A stretch of DNA of 46,924 bases, from IMG/VR virus record IMGVR_UViG_3300005613_000113, positions 1-46,924 of that record; one strand, 5' to 3'. This DNA is from a virus. Made by a program: the position numbers and the translations under genes. Below the pieces are notes generated by a model. It was not told where the DNA came from, made no database searches, and worked only from the letters and a program-made list of their open reading frames with translations. This document shows, in pieces, positions 1-7,289 of the stretch. Every line of letters starts with the position of its first letter. The first letter of the stretch is position 1.

Positions 1-789
1 GGAGATTTACTTGCAGATGGTACAGTACCATTAACAGCAGATTGGGACGCTGGAAATAGTTCATACGATATAACAGCAGTAGAATTTAAAGGGGCTTTAA
101 AAGGACAAGCTGACACAGTAGCCACTATCACAGGTTTAGCCCCTGATACCGCTACCACTCAAGCAACCCAACCTAATATAACTACTTGTGCTAATCTGAC
201 TTCAATAGGCACGATAGGTTCGTTAGTAGCTACTACCGCCGACATAAACGCAGGAACATTTGACGGTATAGTGGGTGGCACAACACCAGCAGCTGGTACG
301 TTTACAACAATAGAAACAACAAGCGGTCAACTAAAATTCCCAGCCTCTCAAAACGCCTCAGCAGACGCTAATACATTAGATGATTATGAGGAGGGAACTT
401 GGACTATTGGGGTCGCTTTTGGTGGAGGAACTACTGGGATTACTTATAATGCAAGCTATGTAACTGGAAGTTATACAAAGATAGGTAACGTAGTAAATAT
501 TTGGGGATTTTGCGTTTTAACAAGTAAAGGAAGCGATACAGGAGCTGCTGAAATAACAGGTTTGCCTTTTACGCCAGCTAATGATTATAAAGGATATGGT
601 GGAATTAGTATAACACCAACTAACATCTCATTTGCTAACCAAATGGTGCCTAATGTAAAAAAAGGAGGAGCAACAATCCAATTCAAAGAAACAACAGAAG
701 GTGGAGCTACGACTACGATAACAGATGCTGAGTTTGCAAACAATAGTGATTTTGGTATTCATACAGCTTATATTATAAGCACACAATAA
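1..789 (+). CDS. Tail fibre / tail-spike protein, C-terminal part (5' truncated)
   Basis: The frame is open from base 1, so the start lies outside the window; 262 residues are visible. The sequence is rich in Gly, Thr, Ala and Asp, with fibre-like phrases such as ADWDAG and TTPAAGTFTT, and then NTLDDYEEGTW, which is common where the shaft of a phage fibre meets its C-terminal beta domain. The last 130 or so residues look like a compact beta-rich tip. It is followed directly by small secreted proteins. The likely role is receptor contact in the virion. The family is inferred from composition and motifs only; the exact receptor-binding fold cannot be told by eye. Confidence 0.75.
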   Translation, partial: GDLLADGTVPLTADWDAGNSSYDITAVEFKGALKGQADTVATITGLAPDTATTQATQPNITTCANLTSIGTIGSLVATTADINAGTFDGIVGGTTPAAGTFTTIETTSGQLKFPASQNASADANTLDDYEEGTWTIGVAFGGGTTGITYNASYVTGSYTKIGNVVNIWGFCVLTSKGSDTGAAEITGLPFTPANDYKGYGGISITPTNISFANQMVPNVKKGGATIQFKETTEGGATTTITDAEFANNSDFGIHTAYIISTQ

Positions 790-798
790 GGAGGAAAT

Positions 799-1128
799 AT
801 GAAATACTTACTACTAACAACACTACTAACAACACTACTAACAACACTACCAGTTTTCGCTCAACCAACATATACTGAGAAAGAAACATACCAAATTGAA
901 GTCTTGGAGGACGGACAATTACAGGTTAGAAAAGCAACCAGAGTTTACAAAGACGGCGTTGAAATATCTAAAACTTATCATAGACACGTAGTAGCCCCTG
1001 ACGCAACTGAAGAAGTCTTAGACAAACAACCAGCAAGAGTAAAGACAATAGCTAATGCAGTATGGACAGAAAAAGTAAAGAGTGATTATGAAGCAGAGAA
1101 AGTAAAAAGAGAACGCACGGCTCAATAG
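799..1128 (+). CDS. Small tail-fibre-associated protein with added signal peptide
   Basis: 109 residues with a clear AAGGAGG site 5-10 bases upstream of ATG. Residues 1-21 form a signal peptide (MKYLLLTT... ending VFA-Q). The mature part (TYTEKETYQIEVLEDGQLQVRK, KDGVEISKTYHRHV, ANAVWTEKV) resembles small phage proteins often found just after tail-fibre genes, which usually lack a signal peptide as far as I recall. The signal peptide is built from 12-bp tandem repeats. The mature part shares its layout with the next gene at 1266, so the two are probably paralogues. Function unknown; export to periplasm or membrane is inferred. Confidence 0.7.
   Translation: MKYLLLTTLLTTLLTTLPVFAQPTYTEKETYQIEVLEDGQLQVRKATRVYKDGVEISKTYHRHVVAPDATEEVLDKQPARVKTIANAVWTEKVKSDYEAEKVKRERTAQ
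811..846 (+). repeat. Three perfect 12-bp tandem repeats in a signal-peptide core
   Basis: The unit CTACTAACAACA occurs three times in a row and encodes LLTT repeats in the hydrophobic core of the signal peptide. Gain or loss of a unit would keep the frame but change the length of the hydrophobic core. Confidence 0.85.
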
Positions 1129-1129
1129 A

Positions 1130-1265
1130 GATATGCTAAGGCGGAGAAGTTAGACTTATAAACCGCCAAACGCCTCTACCAGTTGCAGTTCTAACCTGTG
1201 GCTGGCGTGCTTAAAACAGAAGGAAAGTTTTTAATAACCGGTTGTAGGAAAAAAGGAGAAAGAAG
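1130..1265 (+). other. Structured intergenic leader with two hairpins
   Basis: No gene is visible here. A GGCGG/CCGCC pair (1140-1144 with 1163-1167) and an ACGCC/GGCGT pair (1170-1174 with 1204-1208) enclose further short complementary pieces, including GTTAGA/TCTAAC. One segment looks like a tRNA T-arm (TTCTAAC loop), but no acceptor or anticodon arm fits. The region ends in the GGAG site of the gene at 1266. It could be an RNA leader or a decayed RNA gene. Confidence 0.35.
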
Positions 1266-1556
1266 ATGAAGTATCTATGGATTTTGATTATTTTAGGTTT
1301 GACACTTAACGTTTACGCTGAAACTTACACAGTAGAGAAAACAGAAAATGAGCCCACTTATGTTATAACTTATTATCAAGAAGTAACTGCCAGAGATGGC
1401 TCTAAAGTAGAAGTTGAAGCAAATAAAAAGTCTATGACGCCGGAATTGATTGACAGGAAAATAGCCGATAAAGAAAAGTCTATTGCTTCTTTACAGAGCG
1501 AAATCAAAGACTTAGAAGCTATCAAAGCTGATATTGCTAATATTGATGTGGAATAA
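1266..1556 (+). CDS. Small secreted coiled-coil protein
   Basis: 96 residues, with AAAGGAG upstream of ATG. Residues 1-18 are a signal peptide (MKYLWILIILGLTLNVYA). The middle (TYVITYYQEVTARDGSKVEVE) resembles the corresponding stretch of the gene at 799, which suggests duplication. Residues 60-95 (DRKIADKEKSIASLQSEI) form a coiled coil. It may act as a fibre chaperone or as an exported accessory protein; the function is not recognised. Confidence 0.65.
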   Translation: MKYLWILIILGLTLNVYAETYTVEKTENEPTYVITYYQEVTARDGSKVEVEANKKSMTPELIDRKIADKEKSIASLQSEIKDLEAIKADIANIDVE

Positions 1557-1620
1557 ACAAGGGGTGCTATGGGTAATTTAATGATTATATATAGGTAGTG
1601 AAAAAGTATAGGAGGTGTTT

Positions 1621-1818
1621 ATGTTAAATGTATTGACTTATCTTCTTCCGGCGATGTTAAAACTGTTGAAACCTGAAATACTTAAAAAAGCAGTTGATGC
1701 TTTGCTTGATGTTATTGAAAATTCTGTTGAGAAATCAGAAAATAAAATTGATGATATTATTGTACTGCCATTATGCAAATTAATTAGAGATACCTTTGGG
1801 ATTGAAGATAACGACTGA
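1621..1818 (+). CDS. Small conserved-type phage protein, 65 aa
   Basis: The start at ATG 1621 is chosen because AGGAGG lies at 1610-1615 with suitable spacing; a GTG six bases upstream would overlap that site. It begins with a hydrophobic helix (LNVLTYLLPAMLKLL), continues with an amphipathic helix (PEILKKAVDALLDVIENSVEKSENK) and ends PLCKLIRDTFGIEDND. It is probably membrane-associated. It overlaps the next ORF by four bases. Function unknown. Confidence 0.6.
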   Translation: MLNVLTYLLPAMLKLLKPEILKKAVDALLDVIENSVEKSENKIDDIIVLPLCKLIRDTFGIEDND

Positions 1819-2039
1819 TAATAGCTATAACTGCAGTTGCTCAAGCGATATCTGAAGGTGCTAAACTTTGGAATACTTGGCTTAAAAGTTTTGAAAGGCG
1901 AAGATTCAAAGCGGCGATTGAAGCTGCTGAGAAATATATTTTTGTAAATCAGAAATCTGGTGAGTTCAAAGATATAGATGATAGTCGAAAGAAAAAACTT
2001 TTAAGCCATTATTCTAGAAAGTTTTTTTCTTACAATTAA
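1815..2039 (+). CDS. Small phage protein with no ATG/GTG/TTG start (CTG proposed)
   Basis: An open frame of about 74 codons (ITAVAQAISEGAKLWNTWLK, FERRRFKAAIEAAEKYIF, KEKD-like charged end, SHYSRKFFSYN) has obvious coding character. An in-frame TAA at 1809 blocks upstream extension, and no ATG, GTG or TTG occurs near the start of the conserved-looking region. CTG at 1815, which overlaps the TGA of the preceding gene, is the best candidate, with translation by coupling; ATA at 1818 or 1821 is another option. A disabling mutation of the start codon is also possible. No slippery heptamer was seen for a frameshift from the upstream gene. Confidence 0.5.
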   Translation: MIIAITAVAQAISEGAKLWNTWLKSFERRRFKAAIEAAEKYIFVNQKSGEFKDIDDSRKKKLLSHYSRKFFSYN

Positions 2040-2062
2040 ATACAAATTGAAAAAATGAAATA

Positions 2063-3406
2063 ATGGCTGTCAATCAATATACACTTCAAGACCGTTCTAC
2101 CGCTGATAAGTATGCCTTGAAAATCGATAATACCGAGTTTTTATGGGATACTACCGTCGATGATGCTCAATCTGAACCGATAGTAGAAGATACAGTTAAC
2201 CTAGGAACATATTGGAAGTTATTTATCAACAATGGAGAATTTGGCTGGGAAGAAACTATTACAGTTCAAGATGACCAAATAGATTTAATAGACCAGACTA
2301 CATCATTCATTTATAGATTAAAAGTCAGTAATGGAGATTTTAATTGGGATTTTTTGATGTCTTCTTCTTCGAGTTCAAGTAGTTCCAGTTCTTCTAGTTC
2401 ATCAAGCAGTTCATTCAGTTCTAGTAGTTCCAGTTCATCAAGTTCTTCTAGTAGTTATAGTTCTTCTAGCAGTTCTAGTTCATCAAGCAGTTCATTCAGT
2501 TCTAGTTCTTCTAGTAGTTCCAGTTCATCAAGTTCTTCTAGTAGTTATAGTTCTTCTAGCAGTTCTAGTTCATCAAGCAGTTCATTCAGTTCTAGTTCTT
2601 CTAGCAGTTCTAGTTCATCAAGCAGCTCATTCAGTTCTAGTTCATCTAGCAGTTCTAGTAGTTCCAGTTCATCAAGTTCTTCCAGTAGTTATAGTTCTTC
2701 TAGCAGTTCTAGTTCATCAAGCAGTTCATTCAGTTCAAGCAGCTCTAGTTCTTCTAGCAGTTCTAGTTCATCAAGCAGTTCATTCAGTTCTAGTTCTTCT
2801 AGCAGCTCTAGTTCATCAAGCAGTTCATTCAGCTCTAGTTCTTCTAGCAGTTCTAGCAGCTCTAGTTCATCAAGCAGTTCATTCAGCTCTAGTTCATCAA
2901 GCAGTTCATTCAGTTCTAGCAGTTCTAGTTCATCAAGCAGTTCATTCAGTTCTAGTAGTTCTAGTTCATCAAGTTCTTCCAGTAGTTATAGTTCTTCTAG
3001 CAGTTCTAGTTCATCAAGTAGTTCATTCAGTTCTAGTTCTTCTAGCAGTTCTAGTTCATCAAGCAGCTCATTCAGTTCTAGTTCTTCTAGCAGTTCTAGC
3101 AGTTCTAGTTCATCAAGTAGTTCATTCAGTTCAAGCAGTTCTAGTTCTTTTAGCAGTTCTAGTTCATCAAGCAGTTCATTCAGTTCTAGCAGTTCTAGTT
3201 CTTCCAGCTCATCAAGCAGTTCATTCAGTTCTAGTTCATCTAGCAGTTCTAGTAGTTCCAGCTCATCAAGTTCTTCAAGTTCTGCTTCATCACTTCCATA
3301 TCAAGTTTATTTCAAAGATAAAACATATAATTATAAATTCAAAGATAAAACATATGATTATAAATTCAAAGATAAAACATATGATTATAGATTTGAAGAA
3401 CAATAA
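2063..3406 (+). CDS. Giant poly-serine protein of the virion module
   Basis: 447 residues. Residues 1-97 form a non-repetitive domain with internal similarity: phrases of the type LKIDNTEFLWD, LFINNGEFGWE and LKVSNGDFNWD recur about every 35 residues, suggesting three small beta units. Residues 98 to about 408 are almost pure serine, broken by single Phe or Tyr residues every 7-19 positions. The C-terminus has three copies of FKDKTYDYK. Both serine codon families (TCN and AGY) are mixed, so the tract is not a simple microsatellite. It sits just before the terminase genes. Likely roles are a virion surface stalk or an adhesin; this is inference. The start is taken as MAVNQY with only a weak ribosome site. 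Confidence 0.7.
   Translation: MAVNQYTLQDRSTADKYALKIDNTEFLWDTTVDDAQSEPIVEDTVNLGTYWKLFINNGEFGWEETITVQDDQIDLIDQTTSFIYRLKVSNGDFNWDFLMSSSSSSSSSSSSSSSSSSFSSSSSSSSSSSSSYSSSSSSSSSSSSFSSSSSSSSSSSSSSSSYSSSSSSSSSSSSFSSSSSSSSSSSSSSFSSSSSSSSSSSSSSSSSSSYSSSSSSSSSSSSFSSSSSSSSSSSSSSSSSFSSSSSSSSSSSSSSFSSSSSSSSSSSSSSSSSFSSSSSSSSFSSSSSSSSSSSFSSSSSSSSSSSSSYSSSSSSSSSSSSFSSSSSSSSSSSSSSFSSSSSSSSSSSSSSSSSFSSSSSSSFSSSSSSSSSFSSSSSSSSSSSSSSFSSSSSSSSSSSSSSSSSSSASSLPYQVYFKDKTYNYKFKDKTYDYKFKDKTYDYRFEEQ
2357..3289 (+). repeat. Long imperfect serine-codon repeat tract
   Basis: About 930 bases of near-repeats built from TCTAGCAGTTCTAGTTCATC-like modules, with TTC and TAT codons marking module ends. Shorter related tracts lie at about 13580-13870, 14330-14389, 14617-14670, 16900-16950 and 20584-20920. 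The near-identity of modules within and between genes would allow recombination and length change. Confidence 0.9.
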
Positions 3407-3420
3407 ATAAGGAGATAAAT

Positions 3421-3726
3421 ATGCCAAATAAGAAAAACTTGTATTATGTTGCGGATGATGTAACGTTCCGCGGATCATTCGAAATCAATGGCGTAGCGCA
3501 AACACCTGACGCTGATAGTGCAAAAGTTCAAATATGGAAAGTAGGATCTACTACTGCTGTATTAGCTGAAACTACAGCAACAATAGCCGGAACGCAGATA
3601 AGGTACAAATATACACCATTGGTAGTTGGTTCATTTGCATTATTTTTTTATGCAACATTTAATTCTGGGGCGGATAAACGTACAGGAACAATAGAATTTT
3701 TAGTAAAAAAGAAAGAGGCGCATTAA
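3421..3726 (+). CDS. Small beta-rich (Ig-like) virion-type protein
   Basis: 101 residues after AAGGAG. The pattern (YYVADDVTFRGSFEINGVAQT, SAKVQIWKVGSTTAVLAETTA, IRYKYTPLVVGSFALFFYA, RTGTIEFLVKKKEAH) suggests alternating beta strands like an immunoglobulin-type sandwich, as found in adapters and baseplate decoration. It lies between the poly-serine gene and the terminase small subunit. The function is inferred from fold-like pattern and place only. Confidence 0.5.
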   Translation: MPNKKNLYYVADDVTFRGSFEINGVAQTPDADSAKVQIWKVGSTTAVLAETTATIAGTQIRYKYTPLVVGSFALFFYATFNSGADKRTGTIEFLVKKKEAH

Positions 3727-3727
3727 T

Positions 3728-4327
3728 ATGATAAATGAAAAATCGTTAGCTAATTTAAGATTTAACAAAGATAAGAAAGAAGGATATGGATATAGGTATT
3801 CTTTACCTCAAGAAAAAGTTGATGAATTATTCAGCCATTTAGCTGAAGGTGCTTCATTGAAACAAGCAGCAAAAAATACAAAGATATGTTTTGAAACAGC
3901 AAGAAAATACTTTAGTAAAGGAGATGCTAAGCGAGGGATTAAACCACTTCAGTATCGTCTTACTATATTTCAAGATAGAATATCAGAAAAATTTAATGTT
4001 CTTCTTGAAGAACGAAGAACAAAAATGCTTCATATTATCAGGCAAACATTAGATAATATAGAAGAAAGAATAGCAGACAAAGTATGTAAATGTTGTGAAG
4101 GAGAAGGTACTCAAATCAATACAAAAACAGGCCAGAAAGAATTGTGTTTGGCGTGTAAAGGTGAAGGGAAAATAGTTAGTAAGTTAATGGATAAAACGAC
4201 AATGAAGGATTTTGAACGTTTAGCAAGGTTAGAAGTATTTCTTTCCGGTGGAGTAACTCAAAAAGAAGAAGAAAGAAAAATGTTAAGTGCAGAGGAGATA
4301 TCTCAAGATGGAAGTTTTGACGCATAA
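3728..4327 (+). CDS. terS: Terminase small subunit-like DNA-binding protein with zinc motif
   Basis: 199 residues. Residues 28-60 (EKVDELFSHLAEGASLKQAA, then CFETARKYF) fit a helix-turn-helix of small terminases. Residues about 118-148 carry two CxxC elements, CKCCEGEG and CLACKGEG, of the CxxCxGxG type known from the DnaJ zinc domain. It lies directly before the large subunit and overlaps it. The call rests on HTH plus position; the zinc motif is an unusual addition that may bind DNA or the large subunit. Confidence 0.7.
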   Translation: MINEKSLANLRFNKDKKEGYGYRYSLPQEKVDELFSHLAEGASLKQAAKNTKICFETARKYFSKGDAKRGIKPLQYRLTIFQDRISEKFNVLLEERRTKMLHIIRQTLDNIEERIADKVCKCCEGEGTQINTKTGQKELCLACKGEGKIVSKLMDKTTMKDFERLARLEVFLSGGVTQKEEERKMLSAEEISQDGSFDA

Positions 4328-5891
4328 TGTAGAAAGGATTGATTGGAAAAAAGAGATTGCAATGAGATCTCCTAATGATGCAAAGAAATGGCAATTTAGT
4401 GAGTATCGCCGTTGTGTTGAAGATAAAATTTATTGGTTTAATAATTATCTTTGGACGATTAACACCAATAGAACTCCGTCTATAAAACCATTTGTTCTTT
4501 GGAAACATCAAATAAAATTGATTAATCAATTAGATAAATTCCAAGATTTATTTATTGATAAAGCCAGAGAGCAGGGGGTGTCATGGTGCATTATGGCATG
4601 GGAATTGCATCAGGTGCTTTATACGAAAGGTTTTACCGCATTAAATATTTCAAGAAAAGAATCTGAAGTGCAAGATACAGGCAATACATTTCATTCTTTG
4701 CATGGGCGATTGTTATTTATGTATCAAAGGCTTCCTCAGTTTCTTAAGCCGAAGATACATAATCCATTTTTAATATTTTCTGTTCCTTCTATGAATTCAG
4801 TAATAAAAGGAGAATCATCTAATCCTAAAGCCGGTAGAGATACTCAATATAAATTTATATTATTAGATGAAGCAGCGTTTATTGATTGTCTTGATGAAAT
4901 GTGGAAAGGCGTTCGTCATGCTTCAAATGCTATATGCTTAAACTCCACTCCACCTAGTGAAAGTACAAATAATAAATTTTGTGAGATAAAAGATATGCCT
5001 AATTCCGGATTTGTTAAGATGAGATTTAATTGGAATGATAATCCTGAGCATGATAAAGCATGGTATGACAGGAAAACAGCTTCTTTAACTGAACAGGAAA
5101 TAGCGCAAGATATGTTAGTGCAGTATGATAAAGCAAGGACTAATAGGTCTTATCCGGAATATGACGATGGAATTCATCTTTTAAATCATAAAGTATATTA
5201 TAATCCAAAATCTAAATTATATTGTTTTATGGATTTCGGGCTAGCCGGAGAACCATTTGTATTTGCTCAAAAAGATTTTGAAGATAGGTTATTTTTTATT
5301 TATTATAAAATATTTATCAATAAACTTACTTCTGAATTGTATCGTGAGCTTTTAAAATGTCTTGATGCCATAGGATATTATGGTGATATAGAGGATATAA
5401 TATATATAGGAGATAAATCAGGGGCTAAAAGAAATCGTGTTACTAAAACAAGTGTGATTGATGATTATAAAAGCGTATCTAATGGGAAGATAAGAATACG
5501 CACGCGTGAACTTTCTAATTATGAAAAGATGAAATGTACTAAGATATGTTTGAAGAAATATATCCATGGCCGTCCGCAGTTTAATATATCTAACGATCTT
5601 AGTTGTCTAGATTTGGCTAAGTGTATGAAAAATGTAACAACGAATAGAACAGGAACAGACCATATAGATAACAAATACACACACGCTGTGAATGCTGTTG
5701 AATATGGAATAAATTATTTGTTTCCTACTTCAAAAGCAGCAGGCATTGTTGTCAATCTGGACCCGGGAGATACGATAAAGGATTCAAGTGGCAACATAAT
5801 AAGAAGGGTTGAGAAAAATAGGATACAAGGTACTTCTGTTTCAGGTGTTATCGGTGATAAAAGGATAGAAAGAAGGAGCTATATATTATGA
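4308..5891 (+). CDS. terL: Terminase large subunit (packaging ATPase/nuclease)
   Basis: 527 residues from ATG 4308, chosen because AGAGGAGAT at 4291-4299 sits correctly before it; a GTG at 4287 lacks this. The ATPase domain shows a deviant Walker A (KAREQGVSW, near residue 83), Walker B with catalytic acid (FILLDEAAF, near 182) and a coupling motif (LNSTPPSE). The nuclease half shows MDFGLAG, IYIGDKSG and a final NKYTHAVNAVEYG segment, with acidic residues placed as in RNase H-fold terminase nucleases. It cuts and translocates phage DNA into proheads at the portal. It overlaps terS and portal by a few bases, typical of a coupled operon. Confidence 0.93.
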   Translation: MEVLTHNVERIDWKKEIAMRSPNDAKKWQFSEYRRCVEDKIYWFNNYLWTINTNRTPSIKPFVLWKHQIKLINQLDKFQDLFIDKAREQGVSWCIMAWELHQVLYTKGFTALNISRKESEVQDTGNTFHSLHGRLLFMYQRLPQFLKPKIHNPFLIFSVPSMNSVIKGESSNPKAGRDTQYKFILLDEAAFIDCLDEMWKGVRHASNAICLNSTPPSESTNNKFCEIKDMPNSGFVKMRFNWNDNPEHDKAWYDRKTASLTEQEIAQDMLVQYDKARTNRSYPEYDDGIHLLNHKVYYNPKSKLYCFMDFGLAGEPFVFAQKDFEDRLFFIYYKIFINKLTSELYRELLKCLDAIGYYGDIEDIIYIGDKSGAKRNRVTKTSVIDDYKSVSNGKIRIRTRELSNYEKMKCTKICLKKYIHGRPQFNISNDLSCLDLAKCMKNVTTNRTGTDHIDNKYTHAVNAVEYGINYLFPTSKAAGIVVNLDPGDTIKDSSGNIIRRVEKNRIQGTSVSGVIGDKRIERRSYIL

Positions 5892-7261
5892 AAAAACGAA
5901 AAAGTTATACAGAACCAGATTCAAGCAACGTTATATTGAATTTTAAAGAAAGGAAAAAAAGAGCGATAGAAATAAATAAAAGATTAGCTGAAGCATATCC
6001 GATGGTTGGAGGATCTGGCGAAGATTCATTGTGGCGGTCTTTAACAACTAATCAAATAAGAGATTTAAGCCTTCTTACGCAAAATAGAATGCAAGACATT
6101 GCATTTTATTTATACGATAGCAATCCTATGGCCGGAAGGATTATTGAAATTATAGAAGATTTTGTTATTGGTGATGGATTTACTTATTCGGCAAAGGATC
6201 CTAGTGTAAAAGAAGTTCTTGATGACTTTTGGAATGATCCCGATAATAATCTTGATGAAGAAATGAATGTTAATGTTGTTGAATTATATTTGTTTGGAGA
6301 ATTATGTTTACCGACTTGGGTTAACTCAGCTAACGGTGCAGTTAAATTAGGATACATTGATCCTAAGACAATACTAAAAATAGTAAAAGATACAAATAAT
6401 CCTAAAATAAATAAATCTCTTATATGGAAAAAGTTCGGAAGAAATTCTAAAGAAGAAGTAATGGATATTATAAATGTTGATAGGAATATCCGTTCAGACA
6501 ATTACGGCAAGTTAACTGGTAAATGTTTCTATTTCACAGTTAATAAGGTAAGTTCTGCAACTCGTGGTAGAAGTGTATTACTGCGATTAGCTGATTGGCT
6601 TGATGGATATGACCAATTTCTTTTCACTAGGCTTGAAAGAGCATTTTTATTGAATTCATTTATTTGGGATGTAGCTTGTGAAGGAATGAATGAGGCTGAA
6701 TTGCAAGAATTTGTTAAAAAATTAGCACCACCTCGACCAGGTTCAATAAGAGCGCATAATGAAAAAATAACTTGGAAATCTGAAACACCTAAATTAGAAT
6801 CTGCTGATGCGTCAGGAGAAGCTGCATTATTTAAAAATCAAATATTAGGTGGTGCAGGTTTTCCAGGCCATTGGTTTGCCGAAGGAGATAAAACTACACG
6901 TGCAACTGCGATGGAGATGAGTTTACCTACTCTAAAAAACTTAAAAACAAAACAGAAAAAAGTTAAGTTCATTATTAAGAGAATGTTTGATTTTGTTATA
7001 GATCAAGCAATAATTGCTAAAACATTAAAAGCAGACGTTGATAGAACATTTAAAGTAATACCTTCACCTATAGTTTCAAGAGATAGCAGCAAAGGAACTG
7101 CTGAAGCTATGTCTGGATTAATATCAGGATTAGCGCAAGCTTCTGATAAAAAGTGGATTGATGATAAAAAAGCAAAAACTATTATTAACGCCGTTATTTC
7201 TCAATTAGGTGTGGATATAGAAAGTGATACTGATAATGATAATGATAACAATGAAGAATAA
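5888..7261 (+). CDS. Portal protein
   Basis: 457 residues, starting in a four-base overlap with terL. Features typical of portals are QDIAFYLYDSNPMAGRIIEI near the N-terminus, DPKTILKIVKDTNNP in the clip/wing region, and a long C-terminal helical stem (TATEMS-like helix RATAMEMSLPTLKNLKTKQK). The acidic end (DTDNDNDNNEE) is encoded next to a direct repeat that also forms the start of the next gene. The portal forms the DNA channel at one capsid vertex. Gene order terL-portal supports the call. Confidence 0.9.
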   Translation: MKKRKSYTEPDSSNVILNFKERKKRAIEINKRLAEAYPMVGGSGEDSLWRSLTTNQIRDLSLLTQNRMQDIAFYLYDSNPMAGRIIEIIEDFVIGDGFTYSAKDPSVKEVLDDFWNDPDNNLDEEMNVNVVELYLFGELCLPTWVNSANGAVKLGYIDPKTILKIVKDTNNPKINKSLIWKKFGRNSKEEVMDIINVDRNIRSDNYGKLTGKCFYFTVNKVSSATRGRSVLLRLADWLDGYDQFLFTRLERAFLLNSFIWDVACEGMNEAELQEFVKKLAPPRPGSIRAHNEKITWKSETPKLESADASGEAALFKNQILGGAGFPGHWFAEGDKTTRATAMEMSLPTLKNLKTKQKKVKFIIKRMFDFVIDQAIIAKTLKADVDRTFKVIPSPIVSRDSSKGTAEAMSGLISGLAQASDKKWIDDKKAKTIINAVISQLGVDIESDTDNDNDNNEE

Positions 7262-7289
7262 AAAGGAGATGATAACAATGAAGAATAAA
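7242..7289 (+). repeat. 21-bp direct repeat spanning portal end and methylase start
   Basis: Two identical 21-bp copies lie at 7242-7262 and 7269-7289. The first contains the portal stop codon; the second contains the methyltransferase start codon. The six bases between them help form the AAAGGAG ribosome site. The arrangement suggests a local duplication that created or rebuilt the start region of the downstream gene. Confidence 0.9.

Noticed and set aside
1136-1208. tRNA gene
   Set aside because: A T-arm-like TTCTAAC loop is present, but no 7-bp acceptor stem or anticodon arm with a 7-base loop can be formed.
2063-3406. Diversity-generating retroelement target
   Set aside because: No reverse transcriptase or template repeat was seen, and changes are serine-codon swaps, not adenine-specific.
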